From positions 20,645,376-20,709,375 of the forward strand of contig NC_092567.1 of the NCBI RefSeq assembly GCF_037975245.1: 64,000 bases of DNA, given 5' to 3'. Source of the DNA: Apostichopus japonicus. Taxonomy: Eukaryota > Echinodermata > Holothuroidea > Aspidochirotida > Stichopodidae. Shown one piece after another: positions 16,521 to 36,034 of the stretch. Under the pieces are notes generated by a model. That model had not been told where the DNA came from, made no database searches, and saw only the letters and a program-made list of their open reading frames with translations. Numbering within the stretch: the stretch's first letter is position 1; the number at the start of each line of letters is the position of its first letter. A program made the translations under genes and the position numbers.

Positions 16521-16862
16521 GCCTTTGTCGTTTACCTCCAAGTCTGTTCAAAGTATCTCTTTCGAGATCCGGCTTTAGGAATCACAAATGATTTCGAGTT
16601 GGTCAGCATCATGTTTGATCTCTAGAGTAAGGCAAAATATGTCACCAAAAACAGAACTAGTATTGTTCGATACAGGTGACAAACGCCTACAGTGGAATTA
16701 CGACCTTCTTTACCGGTTTCGAACCTCTGGACATACAATCAGAGTCCATAGCCTAGTGGTTAGGGTGTCCGCGTACAGAGCGGAAGGCCCGTGGTTCGAA
16801 TCCCGGTGGAGGCTGAAAGTTTTTTCACTGTTCTTGATTTTCCAACTCATTACGATTTTCAT
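16521..16862 (+). repeat. tRNA-like (SINE-type) repeat, full copy
   Basis: About 340 bp lying between (TA)n tracts. The tRNA-like part at 16742-16814 has an A-box-like TAGCCTAGTGG and B-box GGTTCGAATCC, with anticodon stem TCCGC/GCGGA around a loop GTACAGA. The tRNA-like part lies in the 3' half, unusual for a SINE. Confidence 0.75.
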
Positions 16863-16932
16863 ATATATATATATATATAAATGAAAATCGTAATGAGTTG
16901 GAAAATCAAGAACAGATAAAATAAAAACAGTT

Positions 16933-17011
<79 letters not shown>

Positions 17012-17045
17012 ATATATATATTTATTTATTTATTCATATATATAT
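16862..17045. repeat. (TA)n with embedded repeat-end fragment
   Basis: A TA run, then an inverted fragment of the tRNA-like repeat's 3' end (GAAAATCGTAATGAGTTGG), then a longer TA run. Confidence 0.85.
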
Positions 17046-17536
17046 TGTGCTAGATTGTTTTGTCTGTATCATGTTGAAACAGATGGCGTTCCATATTAAA
17101 CAAATTCCAGTTTGCACAACAGTGTTTTAACGTTAATATTTGTCCTTAGGATGACTATACACTATACCTCAGTCGCCGCTAACAGCCTCACTACATGATA
17201 ATCTCTCTTGAATAAATGATGCTGATGGATACATCATTCTGTCGATTAATTTACTGTCAGGTTTCGTTGACCTATCACTCATAGCTAGCCTATTATTATA
17301 AGACTTGATTAAACCATTGAAAGATAGTTGATAAAGAATATGAAGTGAGGAAAAGATCAAGAGACGGACAGACAGACAGACAGACAGACGTAGAGATGGA
17401 GAGAGAGAATGATGTTATTACAAATTATGTAACCTATATAGCAGGGGCACACACTGGGGTATAAATTGTTTACCTTCTGAGCCATCCAACCGGCGACCAA
17501 CCGTAGCCTTGAAACAAGCGGCATGTTTGTGGCGTC

Positions 17537-17833
17537 CAGGCGCGTAGCCAAGGGGAGGGCGAAAGGGTGCGACCGCCCCCACCCCCCCCCCCCTTGAGCA
17601 TATTTTTGGGGTATGTTTTTATAATATCGCTAGTAATTTCAAGCTAAGATTAGCTTACAAGGGCTGGGAAGTGCCATTTCCAGCGATCTGGGAGAAATTT
17701 TCAGCCAAAATTTTCTTGTATGCGTAGCGCCAGCTCAAGTTATTATATATAGTTTTCAAAGCAGAATCTACGGCTCTAATAGTTTTGCCTACAGGTTCGC
17801 CCCTCCCTTGGCAAATTCCTGGCTACGCGCCTG
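17537..17833. mobile_element. CAGGCGCGTAGCCA hAT-like MITE
   Basis: 297 bp with the same 14-bp ends and perfect 8-bp duplication GTGGCGTC (17529-17536 and 17834-17841). The C- and G-runs just inside the ends are typical of this family. Confidence 0.9.
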
Positions 17834-18273
17834 GTGGCGTCGTACGAAACGTGTGTCCTCTCCAAGGTAGGAAATCGGCGCAATTGATATACGATAACTT
17901 GACTGCGCATACGGAAAGCCTCGGAACCCTTTTAGAGGAGACAACAGTTGTGATTTCATCGATTGCACACCGACAAATTTGAGTTTTTTTTTGTTTTGCT
18001 TCAATTTTTTGTGTGCAGCCATGCAGTTTTCTCCCCCAAATTTTCTTCCAATGGTAAAGTTATTGGCAATTTATTAGCTTCAATAACTGATGATCCCGAA
18101 TGGCGCCCTAGAATTTACTATATACAAACTAGTCATAGTGCCGTAGGAAAGGTTGAATTAAAGTGGCATGTCCCTTGTCTCGTTCCCTTGAAGGTCGTTC
18201 CCGCCCCTATATATGTAACCCCCTTACACCACCCTTTGAGGGGTGAGTGGGGATTAGGGGGGGGGGAGGACAG

Positions 18274-19611
18274 TAGTGGCGTCACCAGACTTTTCAGTCT
18301 GGGGGGGGGGCACAGGGGGGCACCAGCATTTGATGGGGGCACTTAGGTGGATACGGATCGCCGTCCTGGGGGAGGGGTGTAAGGGGCCCTTTGGAAAATT
18401 TTCCCATACGGAGGATGGGCTAGATGCAAAATGCTGCCACATTTGATGCTAAATTCGATCTGAAGATATCTCCAAGAATTGCTATTTTTGAGGTAATGAT
18501 TTTAACAACGCGCAGAATTTTGCAGAGGATATGAACCACATGCTGTCGATATTATGCCTAACCCTATCAATATAACCTACATTTGTTGAATTAATGTGTG
18601 CATGACCCCCGACTCCTTTCTTGTCCTTCTCGTTTTCTCCCATTATCTATTAAGATGTAACAGGTTCCAGCATCGTTATTGGCTCCTATCAGGGATCTCA
18701 CCATGCAATCCAAAGTTTGATCACACATCGAGTATTTCTCAGTATGCAGGTGTGAACATTCGCCATTTGTTCCTACAAGCATCTGACCTCAAATGACCTC
18801 TGCACCCCCTACACAACAGGGTTAATATATGGGTCCACAAATATAGGCAAGTATGGTGCCTGCGGACCCTCACATTCTCACATTTCGTCAGCTCCTAACC
18901 TGTCAACCTCAGACCAAGGCAACATACTGCAGTACCCTCCCTTCTCACAGTAGGTCCGGATTTTCGGCATTTCACAGGCATCCAATTCACGAGAGGTAAA
19001 AGACACACACAGATAGCAGACAAACCAGTGGCGTAGGAAGGTACTTTTGAGTGGGGGGGGGGGCTGAAGACTGATGGCCGGCCTGGGGGTGGGTGGTGGA
19101 ATTTTTTGCATTTCCAGGTAGCCTCAGATGCAATTTGGTGCAATATAGCACACTTCAACACCCACTCCATTTTGTAAACTTAATTTTGTATTTTCACCAG
19201 GCCTTAGATGCAATTTGGTGCTCCAAATGAGATTTTTTTTCTCATTTGGAAATGAAAAAGGGGTTTTCTGACTTGCGAAGCGGGGGGCGGAATGATACTT
19301 CCGCCCCTCCACATTTTTCACTGGGGGGGGGGCTGGCGCCCCCCAGCCCCCCGGTTCCTACGCCCTTGAGACAAACACTCTCACCCATATGACAAATGCA
19401 CACAAGCAGCATGACATTTTAAGAAAACACGAATTACTGTGCTTATTTGTCCTTATGTAAAACCAACTCAGATGATGGGAGTTGAATATAACAAAAAAAT
19501 ATATTTTTTTTTTTACCGACCCAAATCTCCGATGGGGGGCACTCGGGGGGCACTAGGTTTTCCAAGGGGGCACGTGCCCCCCTGGCCCCCCCCCCCTTGA
19601 CGACGCCACTG
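18274..19611. mobile_element. Inverted relative of the 11836-13564 element
   Basis: Homologous in reverse orientation to 11836-13564 apart from nested insertions. Right end GACGCCACTG at 19602-19611; the left end has T for the first C. No clear target duplication. Interrupted at 19026-19368. Confidence 0.75.
19026..19368. mobile_element. CAGTGGCGTAGGAA MITE nested in the 18.3-kb element
   Basis: 343 bp. Ends CAGTGGCGTAGGAA and, inverted, CAAGGGCGTAGGAA, with perfect 8-bp duplication AGACAAAC (19018-19025 and 19369-19376). C/G runs lie inside both ends. Confidence 0.9.
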
Positions 19612-20646
19612 AGGTCAGACCTCAGGTCAGACACATACTGATGTGTTGCCTGCAATCGCCACCTCCTGATTTCCCCTACAGGTATGCTAACATTACGTGG
19701 CCTCAGCTGTCATGACATTTCAACTTGTTATGAGTAGGCCTATACGCCTGTGGTCTTATAGTGTTTTACTATATACATATTTTAATTTTGTAACGAAGTT
19801 AGCGAAGTTAGCGCGAAAGTTCTTCGAGGTGAGATATTTCACATCCGGTTGACACGCTGACGTCAAAGCTATATGTATTTTGTCAAGCTATGTATTTGTA
19901 AGATGGGAGATACGTTACCATGGGAACACAACTATGCCTATATATTGTAGTTACTTTTTTTTTATATTTCAATATATTCCGGGAATATGCGTACTATCGG
20001 AATAACTTCTGTTAGAACTGTGAGGGTTGAATATTTAATATGTGCATTGTCATTCACTTACAAATATTGTGAAACCGGATGGCACGTGGATGTTTGCATT
20101 GCTGTAGGATATATACTGATGCAATATTGACATGTAAATAATTTATAGTTTACTTTAGGTACCATGCCACAATACGGGGTAGGGTTCTATAAGTGTATAC
20201 CTTTCCCAGAAAGGTTACTAACAACGGATAGCACACATGCAAACTTTATTTTTGGTTGCTGATGAAACAGGAAGTTACATTATTCCAAGTATCCTGGTGA
20301 ATATATGTGCATGCAATATCTATGTATCGTTCAACTTTTTCCAGATAACCACATTTTGAAGTTGACACGCGCGATTTTGCACCAAAAGTGAACTTGAAGA
20401 AAACAGGTGTGATGTCATATATATGAACACTGAACCAATTTGTTATATGTGTTCCGTTTTCAAATGTATACAGCCAACTTTTTATTCTTCAAAATTTGGA
20501 GGCATTAACATCATATGAATACATGTCCTAACATAATGACTAAGATGTATAGGGATTAGGGAGACTTGTTGTTACATCGTAACATGCACAGTAAAATAAC
20601 GTATCATGTGTATACGCACAAACAAACTATAAGGAATGCTAAAACT

Positions 20647-20936
20647 CAGGCGCGTAGCCAGGAATTTGCCAAGGGAGGGGCGAAACTGTAGATTCGGCAT
20701 TGCAAACTACCTAACCGTAGCGCCACCATGAGCTGGCGCGAAGCGTACAAGAAAATTTTGGCTGAAAATGCCTCCCAGATCGCTGGAAATGGCACTTCCC
20801 AGGCCTTGTAAGTTGCATCTTAGCATTTTCTCTTTTGAAAATACTAGCGATATCATAAAAACATTTAAAAAAAAAAAAAATATGCTCAAGGGGGGGCGGC
20901 TGCCCCCTTCGCCCCCCCCCCTTGGCTACGCGCCTT
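20647..20936. mobile_element. CAGGCGCGTAGCCA hAT-like MITE, degraded right end
   Basis: Left CAGGCGCGTAGCCA, right TGGCTACGCGCCTT. Flanks CTAAAACT (20639-20646) and GTAAAACT (20940-20947) are a 7/8 duplication if the right end has been altered by a few bases. Confidence 0.75.
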
Positions 20937-21754
20937 TTAGTAAAACTTACTATTATATGTTGACTTGCAGAAGAAAAACCGTTGTTTACTCTGCATTAAA
21001 TGTGTCAGGTTTACCTGGTGAGGGTCACCATAGAACTCCCAAACTTGCATTCATGCTCAAGATTGAGCTGAAATAATACCTTGGCAACCAACAGACCAGA
21101 CTACGTATCTCGAACGACCAACCAAGGTTACCATTTTAAACCCATGTCAACCTACTTAGGTCTAAGTTAGTGAACATGGTTATACGTAGGTAAGCCTATA
21201 CCTTTTAGGTAGGTTTAAAAAAAATAAACTCATACATTGTAGGCTATAACCACGTTTACCATCTTAGACTTACGTATATAGGCTTATATACTTATAACTT
21301 CTGCAAACTCAAGAATTCATCAGACGAAATAAGGTAAAGCAAATATAACAGCAAGGTGGTTCAATTAGTTACCTGGTGAAACTGGTAAGCAATTTCTTCA
21401 GCTCAAGATTGAAAATAAACTCACTCGATGAGGGGTTTCTGGGGTTGTGCGAGGAACGAGAAGGGGTGTGGTGCATAGAGCATTCTAAGTATTCTTTGCA
21501 TAACCGGTTGAAGTACTTTCTGTGAACTCCTGTGTTCGTGTTCGCCTCAGTATGTCTTCGTTTATACTATTATACAGTGGTATCATGCTGTGATGACGGT
21601 GGTTGATTCGTTCACGATCGTCAAAGAATCTATATACACACTCGAGATGTTTGCAAGGCAGACTTGTCTCGCATGTTCTTTAACAATTAAGGACACTTCG
21701 TTGTACATTATGACTGAAGCAACTAACATCAACCACTTCTCCAGCACATGTCAG

Positions 21755-22010
21755 CAGTGGCGTCGCCAGACATTTCAAACTGAGTGGGGGGGGGGGGGGG
21801 CTGTCACAGGGATGGCACATCACTTAGCTATAGGGGCGCAAAATGTTTATTGTTAAATGCCGTCCCGGGGGTGTGGTCAAAGGGGAGGTGGTGTCACCTT
21901 CCCCTTTGAGAAATTATTTGATTAATTAAGGGTCCTTAGATGCAATCTGGTGCTATATTTTGCAACTTGAAGTAACTTTATGTTCAAGAATTTTCGGGCT
22001 TAGTCTGTCT
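21755..22010. mobile_element. Left part of a CAGTGGCGTCGCCA element
   Basis: Starts CAGTGGCGTCGCCAGA, then a G run, then a segment like the interior of the 19-kb MITE (AGATGCAATCTGGTGCTATA). No right terminal repeat seen. Confidence 0.55.
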
Positions 22011-23480
22011 AATATTTATGTTTTTAATTGAGGGGGAATAAAAAAAGTTATACAAAAAAATGGAAATTAACCCTTTTGCTGTAATAATGTTTTTAAATAA
22101 GAGTGTTGAAAATTGAAATTGAAATTCATGCAGGGTAGTAGTGACGTTTAAGCACTAGCGATTCACGTGTGACCTTGTTAGTGAGAAAACAACTGGTTAT
22201 TTGTGATGGTGATGGAGTTTTTTTTTTTTTTTTTGGTGGGGGGGGGGGGCACGATTACTAAATAAAAAGATACTAAATACATACATTTATGTCAGAAACC
22301 GAAACAAACAGAAAAAGTAGCGAAATTTAGCGAATCATGTTAATTAAGCCCTGTTGGAAATTTCTCCTTTGGTTTATCCTGCCGTATGATATACATCATT
22401 CTCCATAACAGAAATATAACGCGGGTGTTGGGTGGGTGGGGGTGGGGGGGGGGGGCTAAAATGACTATAGCAGTTTTCATTTCTGAATTATATGTTCACA
22501 AATGGCGATAAAATATGGAATATACCATTTCGCGAAATGTGAATAAACCAGCTGCGGTGTTTACAGCTTGTTTGATGGAAGAAGGAAGAAGTCGCTATTT
22601 TACATATGGATTCAAGTATTTCAGGAACTGGAAGATCTTGACCGTAAAATGTACCTAATTATTCCATGAAAATCTCTATGTGGATTATTTTCTTGAAAAA
22701 GTAGATTATCCGGCAATATGTTAGGCTAGAGCCTAATATCTAATTTGTTCTCTGGAAACGAAGGAAATTTAACGTAGGCTGCGTACGTGTCACCATTTCC
22801 ATACCGGATTAAATTCTTTAGGAAAATTCTTACGGATTTGGTGATATGAAGGTAAGAAAAATGTTATTGTTTTTATTTATGTAGGCTCGCGATAATATGT
22901 CCTATTGATTTTGGGTTTTTTTTTGTAGGAAAAGACGTGATTAGTAATCCCCAAAGTTTAGTTTAAGCTAGGCTAGCTTAATTCATACAGTTTGCATAGA
23001 CACATACGGGCACAGCGCGCTGCGTCTTGCCCGGTTTGGTAATGGCGGACGGCTCACATCGGCTTTGTGTTAGCGATATTATGAGTCCGCCCTCTATTCT
23101 TATATTCTGCCTCTATGATGTATCTCCATATATTCTTGCTTTTCCTTGAGTCTTTAAAAGTACTCACTATTTTCTCAATATTATATTTTGTAAACAATCT
23201 GAACGGAAACACAAGCTAGAAAAAAATAGGTATTTTGAACGGGGATCAAAATTTTTTTATTAAGTCCCCTATGAACTTGCAAAACGGTGTATTACAGGGT
23301 ACGGATTTCCCTGCATGTATTTCTGGTGGGGTAATTTTTAAATAACAAAGCGAGTAGTTGAGAGAGAATACAATGAGAAAGTGCAACATGATATGTAAAT
23401 TAATATAATTTATTGAAACCATGTTGAGAGAGACACGACGTCATACTTTTTAACTTCAAGTTGAAATCTTTGTAATGTAT
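22011..23480. other. Downstream flank of the subtilase gene, no gene recognised
   Basis: AT-rich, with T and G runs near 22218-22250 and 22430-22455. No exon-like sequence found on either strand. Confidence 0.55.
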
Positions 23481-23486
23481 TTTATT
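23481..23486 (-). terminator. Poly(A) signal of the subtilase gene
   Basis: AATAAA on the minus strand, about 53 nt after the stop codon, followed by CA dinucleotides suitable as cleavage points. Predicted from sequence only. Confidence 0.6.
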
Positions 23487-23538
23487 TGAACAATTTGGGA
23501 TAAATTAGACACTGTATTATTATTTGTTGGTTGACTTT

Positions 23539-30819
<7,281 letters not shown>

Positions 30820-31912
30820 TGTGATTTCTGCATCAAAATACACCATGAGGAAATTAGTCTCTGTCATTCAAGACAAACGTTTTTTTGCCTATGGTAGTAT
30901 ACAATACGCAGTATATACTCTGTCATTCTTCTATTCTGTTATAAATAGCAGAATTTGCGAGGGAATAATAGAAAGCTAATCATGATAATATATGACCTTA
31001 GATTTGATAGATTATTGCTAACTGTTTAGTTCATGACTCTGACAAAATATTAACGGTATAACAACTGGGTTAATTACAGCACGATCGATTATAAGTATAG
31101 CCATCTTGATATATGTCACATGGTCGCTGCTATGTGCATATATTAGCTACTACTTCTATACACTAAAACCACTAAACCACAGCAACTGAAGTCAACGGTA
31201 ATTATTATAACACAACATGCACTGACTGTGTTAATGAAGTCATGGAAATTAGGATAACCTATAGTACTTGTATCGTCAAGTTTAGAACCCTTGTTGAGCT
31301 TGTTTGGCAGATTATAATAGCATCATGAATATTCATAAGATTGGGTCTATTTGACTTGAATTGTTACTTCCGCTGATGATGCTCCAGCCAATGATAATAT
31401 CGCAAATCTTTTGTACAATTCGTATATAGGAGGAGATGACACCAGTCATATAGCCTAAGACTATAGTCTTACGTATTATACTTTCTAAATTCGAGTCGAT
31501 TTTCACGCCTCAAAAATAATATAATACTAATAAAATACTAAAAGGAAATAACTCCAGCATATATTTGAATTCCATATATGTCTATAGTAAGTATTCTCAC
31601 TTAAACAGTTAAAAGGATTGCTTCACAAACAGGTAGTTTCGAATATATGCCTTAATCATTATAATATGTATTGAGCCTATCTGAATATTTACTTGAAGGC
31701 TAATTGGAACAATAAATTGGCAACGTTATATACGCTTTTCCCAATGCATGCACCGCAGTTGCTCAAACGCAACAGTTCAATAAATGACGTAAACGGCCGC
31801 AATCTTAATAAATACGGCAAAAACTTGCTTAAGTTTTATTGAGTCAGAAACTGAAAAAACACTAACACATTATTACAAAAAAAACATGTTAGTAAAAAAC
31901 AAGGAGCTTAGG

Positions 31913-31915
<3 letters not shown>

Positions 31916-31992
<77 letters not shown>
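31916..31992. repeat. (TA)n microsatellite
   Basis: Uninterrupted run of about 77 bp. It would fall in the first intron of the subtilase gene if the proposed leader exon is real. Confidence 0.95.
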
Positions 31993-31995
<3 letters not shown>

Positions 31996-32122
31996 CTTTT
32001 TATTTACTTGGATCACCATGTCAGCTAAAAAAAACAAGTAAAACTGTGTAATAAGCTAAGCTCATAGCTCTGGAAAAAATCGTTAGCTTTAAAGAGAAGA
32101 TTAAAGAAAGGATTTAGCTTAC

Positions 32123-32205
32123 CGGTTTTTTCTTCTTCTTCTTCTGGAACACAAGACAGATAACTTCTTGAATAGTGACTGTGAAGATCTGCCAAGCCTT
32201 TTTAT
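32123..32205 (-). promoter_or_regulatory. Candidate promoter and non-coding first exon of the subtilase gene
   Basis: Minus strand: ATAAAAAG at 32198-32205 resembles a TATA box. About 25 nt downstream is an initiator-like TTCACAGTC (near 32178-32184), followed by a short purine-rich stretch ending AAACCG at 32123 before GTAAGC, a strong splice donor. A matching acceptor, TTGATGCAG, ends at 30828, eight bases before the start codon. The 1.3-kb intron between would hold the (TA)n tract at 31.9 kb. Plausible but unproven. Confidence 0.4.
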
Positions 32206-32439
32206 CAAAAATTTGAGTAAACAATTGGCACAAGTGCATCCGTTCTCACCGATTGTTTTGGCCGGATCCTTAAGTTAACATTGAAGTCACGCGAGATAAG
32301 TGATGGCTTCTTCCGATAAAACCAGCTAGGTTTCATATTAATGGGTGGATTAATAACGAACTACAAAAGTACTTCTTCCATATTGTTAATATTGCAGATA
32401 AACGTCCCGATGGTATGGAAACGTTAAGGTGTCATGAAA

Positions 32440-32910
32440 ATGTTAAAGTGTTCATCAGATGTTGAATCAGATATTTTCTGCAAAAGTGTTGAATTTCTCA
32501 TTTATATTTCGACAAACTGCAGGGGACATTTGCCGAATTAATAACCACTTAACAATTAGAATGACGAATTTCTCACTTGTCACGTGTTTTGAATTTCAGC
32601 AATTTTTCTGCAAAATGTACTTTTTACTAGCTTATTAATAAGTTGACAATATGACATTTGTCAATTGGTCATTTTTTTTTAATTCGGTCAATTTAGCATT
32701 TTCTTTGCACAATGGTGAATAACACATATCTAACGTATAAGCAATTACGCTAAATATTTTGTTACAAAACTGTCAAAAAATGATAACATTTCCATAAGTG
32801 TATATTAGCAAAATTATATTTTAGCAATTCTTCAAACACTCACTTTAAGTTAAATGAATAGTTTTATTAAAATGTTGAATTTTAATAAGTAATCATTTTG
32901 TCATTTTCCA
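32440..32910. repeat. Diverged relative of the fold-back subrepeats
   Basis: Contains scattered TTTTCTGCAAAA, GTTGAATTTC and TTGACAATATGACA motifs like those of the 34.8-35.4 kb element, but without long arms. Confidence 0.45.
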
Positions 32911-33240
32911 ACTAAATGGCGCGTTCATCATTTAAAAAAAGATGTATGGAATTGATTAATTTGAGCCAAGGCGGTAACAATCTCTTTCTTACAGAATCCT
33001 CTTTTCGTTAAACTCAACACCCTCAATATTTACGACATCAACAGTCATCAAACTGCAATTGTTATGTTCCCTATTTTGTAATAGGGCTCTGCCTAAGTGT
33101 TTCAACCTCCTTTTTCCAATCCGGCGTTATTCCGCACACTACCACAACACTAGATTCAGCAACTCTCTCAGCATCATCCTGTCAAATCGTGTGAATTGAG
33201 TGACCGTTTCATTCAATTGCTAGGCTCTTTTGTTATTTAA

Positions 33241-33601
33241 AGGGTGTTAAAAGACTCGCGCACAAAGGAACGTCTCATGCCGGTAATCTGACCTAGTTTC
33301 GAATGAGGTGTAACAGAAGTGTTAGACACCACCATCGATCCCAGAAAATACATACACAGCTTGCTACCGTCGGTAATTAGACACTAGTGTACAGTCAATA
33401 TACATGCAGCGTCGGTCAATACCCACAACACAGTGTGCATAGCAGCGATGGACATCTCAGGTCCAGCTAAAACATAACAAGGTATCACGTTTCATTACTG
33501 TCTGCATTTTGTAGCAACAAGAGAAAACCTACACTTGCAAGCAACGGAAAGTTAACTTTTTCAGAGCGCGACACGAAGATTGGGGAGAGTCTTCAATGCC
33601 T
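33241..33601 (+). mobile_element. Stand-alone copy of the TTAA-flanked MITE
   Basis: 361 bp, clearly homologous along its length to 46507-46861 (shared AACGTCTCATGCC, GTAACAGAAGTGTTAGACAC and GCAACGGAAAGT). It is flanked by TTAA at 33237-33240 and 33602-33605, which fixes the element ends independently of the hAT copies. Confidence 0.75.
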
Positions 33602-34599
33602 TTAAGTATTCCCAACGTTCCTGTCTTTTATCCCGTCTTTTGTTATCCTTCTAATTCACCGAGTCTGGTTTCTTAGAGATGTGGGCGTATGGTGGGGTGC
33701 CGGCGGGTGAGGTGGGTGGGTGGGTCTACTTTGCTTCATTAGCTTGTCAGTTCTTACCTCACACTATTCTCTTTTTCTTGCTCTCCAGTTGACTTCTATT
33801 CCAACAAGTCATTCTTTGTTAAACTTTGTTAATATATTCTCCTTCAACAACTATATTGTCACTGTTTATATGTCCGGCTATACTCCGTTTGTAAATTAAA
33901 TGCCTATCTCATATTAATTTCTGTTAACATTGGTGTTCTCAATATATGAGGTTTTAACCTCGTTGTATAAAATGCTTGGTTATTATGATTGACTGATTCA
34001 TTGATCGATTGAAATCAAATTGAATGACTATAAATTGAATTGATTACATAGTACGCGTACAAATTCGATTGATCGATTAAGTTTGGGATACAGTTACAGA
34101 CATTTGTTATTACAACCTGTATAATGTAATCATCTTTGGCGATTCCTTCATTGAGAGTTATGTATTTCTTATAGTGTGACAGTCTGTTCAGTCTGTTTAC
34201 TTGTGCTGATTACAAGACTAATTTGCATATATCATCGCGAGTATAAAGTTATATCTGATGTAGCTCATAAAATACCAGGTGGCCTAGGTGCGGTTAGACT
34301 GCAGTTCAACACACTTTCTGATGTGGAAGTGTGCCAAGATCTTTCGCACTTATTTTTTTTTTCTTCTAAATTTATTTCAATTTGGCAGATTTTCCCTCAC
34401 ACTCATTCGTGTCAATAGCTGATGTTGGTATATATCATATCCAGGCTTAAAAGAAATCTATATCTGTATATTCATGAACATTGTCAATTACTGTAGACAA
34501 CAGTATACAGGCAAAGTTACTTCTACAAAATGGCCATCGAAGGTTTCAACAGAAACAAACATACACTATAGAGCGAACTAACTACACACAAGGATGACA

Positions 34600-34710
34600 C
34601 AAGACCCCTTCCCCACCCCACCCCCACCCCCACCCCCCACCCCTCCCCTCCCCTCCCACTCCACTCCCCTCCCACTCCCACTCCCCCTCCCCCTGCCCCA
34701 CCCATCCCTT
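34600..34710. repeat. C-rich pyrimidine tract
   Basis: About 110 bp of CCCCACCC/CTCCC units on the plus strand. Low-complexity frames on both strands are artefacts. Confidence 0.85.
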
Positions 34711-34793
34711 CTGGACCTACATATCACCTTTGATATACTTGCTTTACCAAACTCTACAGTTTCATTTAACACAAGTTACAGAACAATTGTATG

Positions 34794-35435
34794 GAAGCTT
34801 GAAAGTGCCATCAACATAAGAAAAAGTTTGCCACATAAGTTGACATTTTTCAGTAAATTGTTAATATAACAAGATAATATGTTATCAAAAAACAGAAAAA
34901 AAAATGGATTGCTCAGTTGCTTTAACTGAGCAATTGAACAACCTTCTGCAAAATGTTTAATTGTTCACTTCATTTCCATCTCAGCAATTGAACAATTTTC
35001 TGCCAAATGTTTAATTGACAACTTATCGTATCTCGTCAATTCAACATTTTTCTACGATTAGTTGTCAATTTATAGTATTTTGCAGAAAAATTCTGAATGG
35101 ACGAGATGTGATAAGTTGTCAATTGAACATTTTGTAGAAAAATGTTGAATTGACGACATGTTATAAGTGGTAAATTGAACATTTTGCAGAAAATTGTTGG
35201 AATGAAGTGAACAATTGAACATTTTTCAGAAAAATATTAAATTGACGAGATCTTATAAGTTGTCAAATAAACATTTTGCAGAAAAATTTTCAATTGCTCA
35301 GTTAAAGCAATTCAGCTATCTAGCATTTTTTTATATTTTTGATAAGATATTATTTTGTTATCTAAATAATTTACTTAAAAATGTTGACTTATTGGGGCAA
35401 AGTTTTCTTATGTTGATGGCACTTTTAAGTTTCCG
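34794..35435. repeat. Fold-back (palindromic) element, ~640 bp
   Basis: Outer arms GAAAGTGCCATCAACATAAG (34801) and its inverse at about 35408-35426. Further in, CTCAGTTGCTTTAACTGAGC faces GCTCAGTTAAAGC. The centre is made of ~50-bp subrepeats around AACATTTTGCAGAAAAATGTTGAATTGACGAGAT in both orientations. No coding potential seen. Confidence 0.8.
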
Positions 35436-35670
35436 TACGAGCGGCCTTGTCCTATACAACACACGAGAGCCCGATTTGGGTGAGAATTCTCCATGTGGAT
35501 CCGACATTGATGTTTGTATATTTTTTGTTGCTGAATCCTGTCCGTGGATATCTGCCCGGGAAAGTGAAGATAACGGAACCCCTGGTAATATTGAACTTGG
35601 ACGAGGGGCTGAACGTTGCCAGGTACATGTTTATAACAGAAGATTGTTACTATTCTCAGGACGTTTAGGT
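35429..35670 (+). CDS. Unassigned short coding-like stretch
   Basis: Open frame with protein-like composition (SPIWVRILHVDPTLMFVYF, then KVKITEPLVILNLDEGLNVA) ending in TAG at 35666-35668. It abuts the right end of the fold-back element at 34.8-35.4 kb. A competing frame on the same strand is also open. I do not recognise a family; it may be an orphan exon, a transposon remnant or chance. Confidence 0.2.
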
Positions 35671-35734
35671 GCTGACGTAGGGTTGGGCAGCAGTCATAGC
35701 ATCATCATCGCATACAACAAACCATATAACCAAA

Positions 35735-36034
35735 TATTATTATTATAATAATCATAATCATAATAATTATCATAATAATAACTATTATCATAATAATAAT
35801 CATAATCACAATAATAATCATAATCACAAAAATCGTAATCATAATAATCGTAATAATCATAATAATAATAATAATAATATAATCATAATCATAATAATCA
35901 TAATAATTATCATAATAATAAAAATCATAATTATAATAATCATAGTAATCATAATAATCATCATAATAATAATCATAATCATAATTATAATAATCATAAT
36001 AATAATCATAATAATCATAAAAATCATAATCATA
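35735..36034. repeat. AATCAT/AAT-rich trinucleotide-type repeat
   Basis: About 300 bp of imperfect AATCATAAT units. Both strands give artefactual low-complexity reading frames. Confidence 0.92.

Noticed and set aside
16742-16814. Functional tRNA gene
   Set aside because: Repeated elsewhere as part of a larger dispersed unit, with poor acceptor-stem pairing and an unusual anticodon (ACA); better explained as a tRNA-like part of a repeat.
35215-35748. 177-codon frame on the plus strand
   Set aside because: Starts in the fold-back element and ends in the AAT-type repeat; its middle overlaps another open frame. No domain seen.
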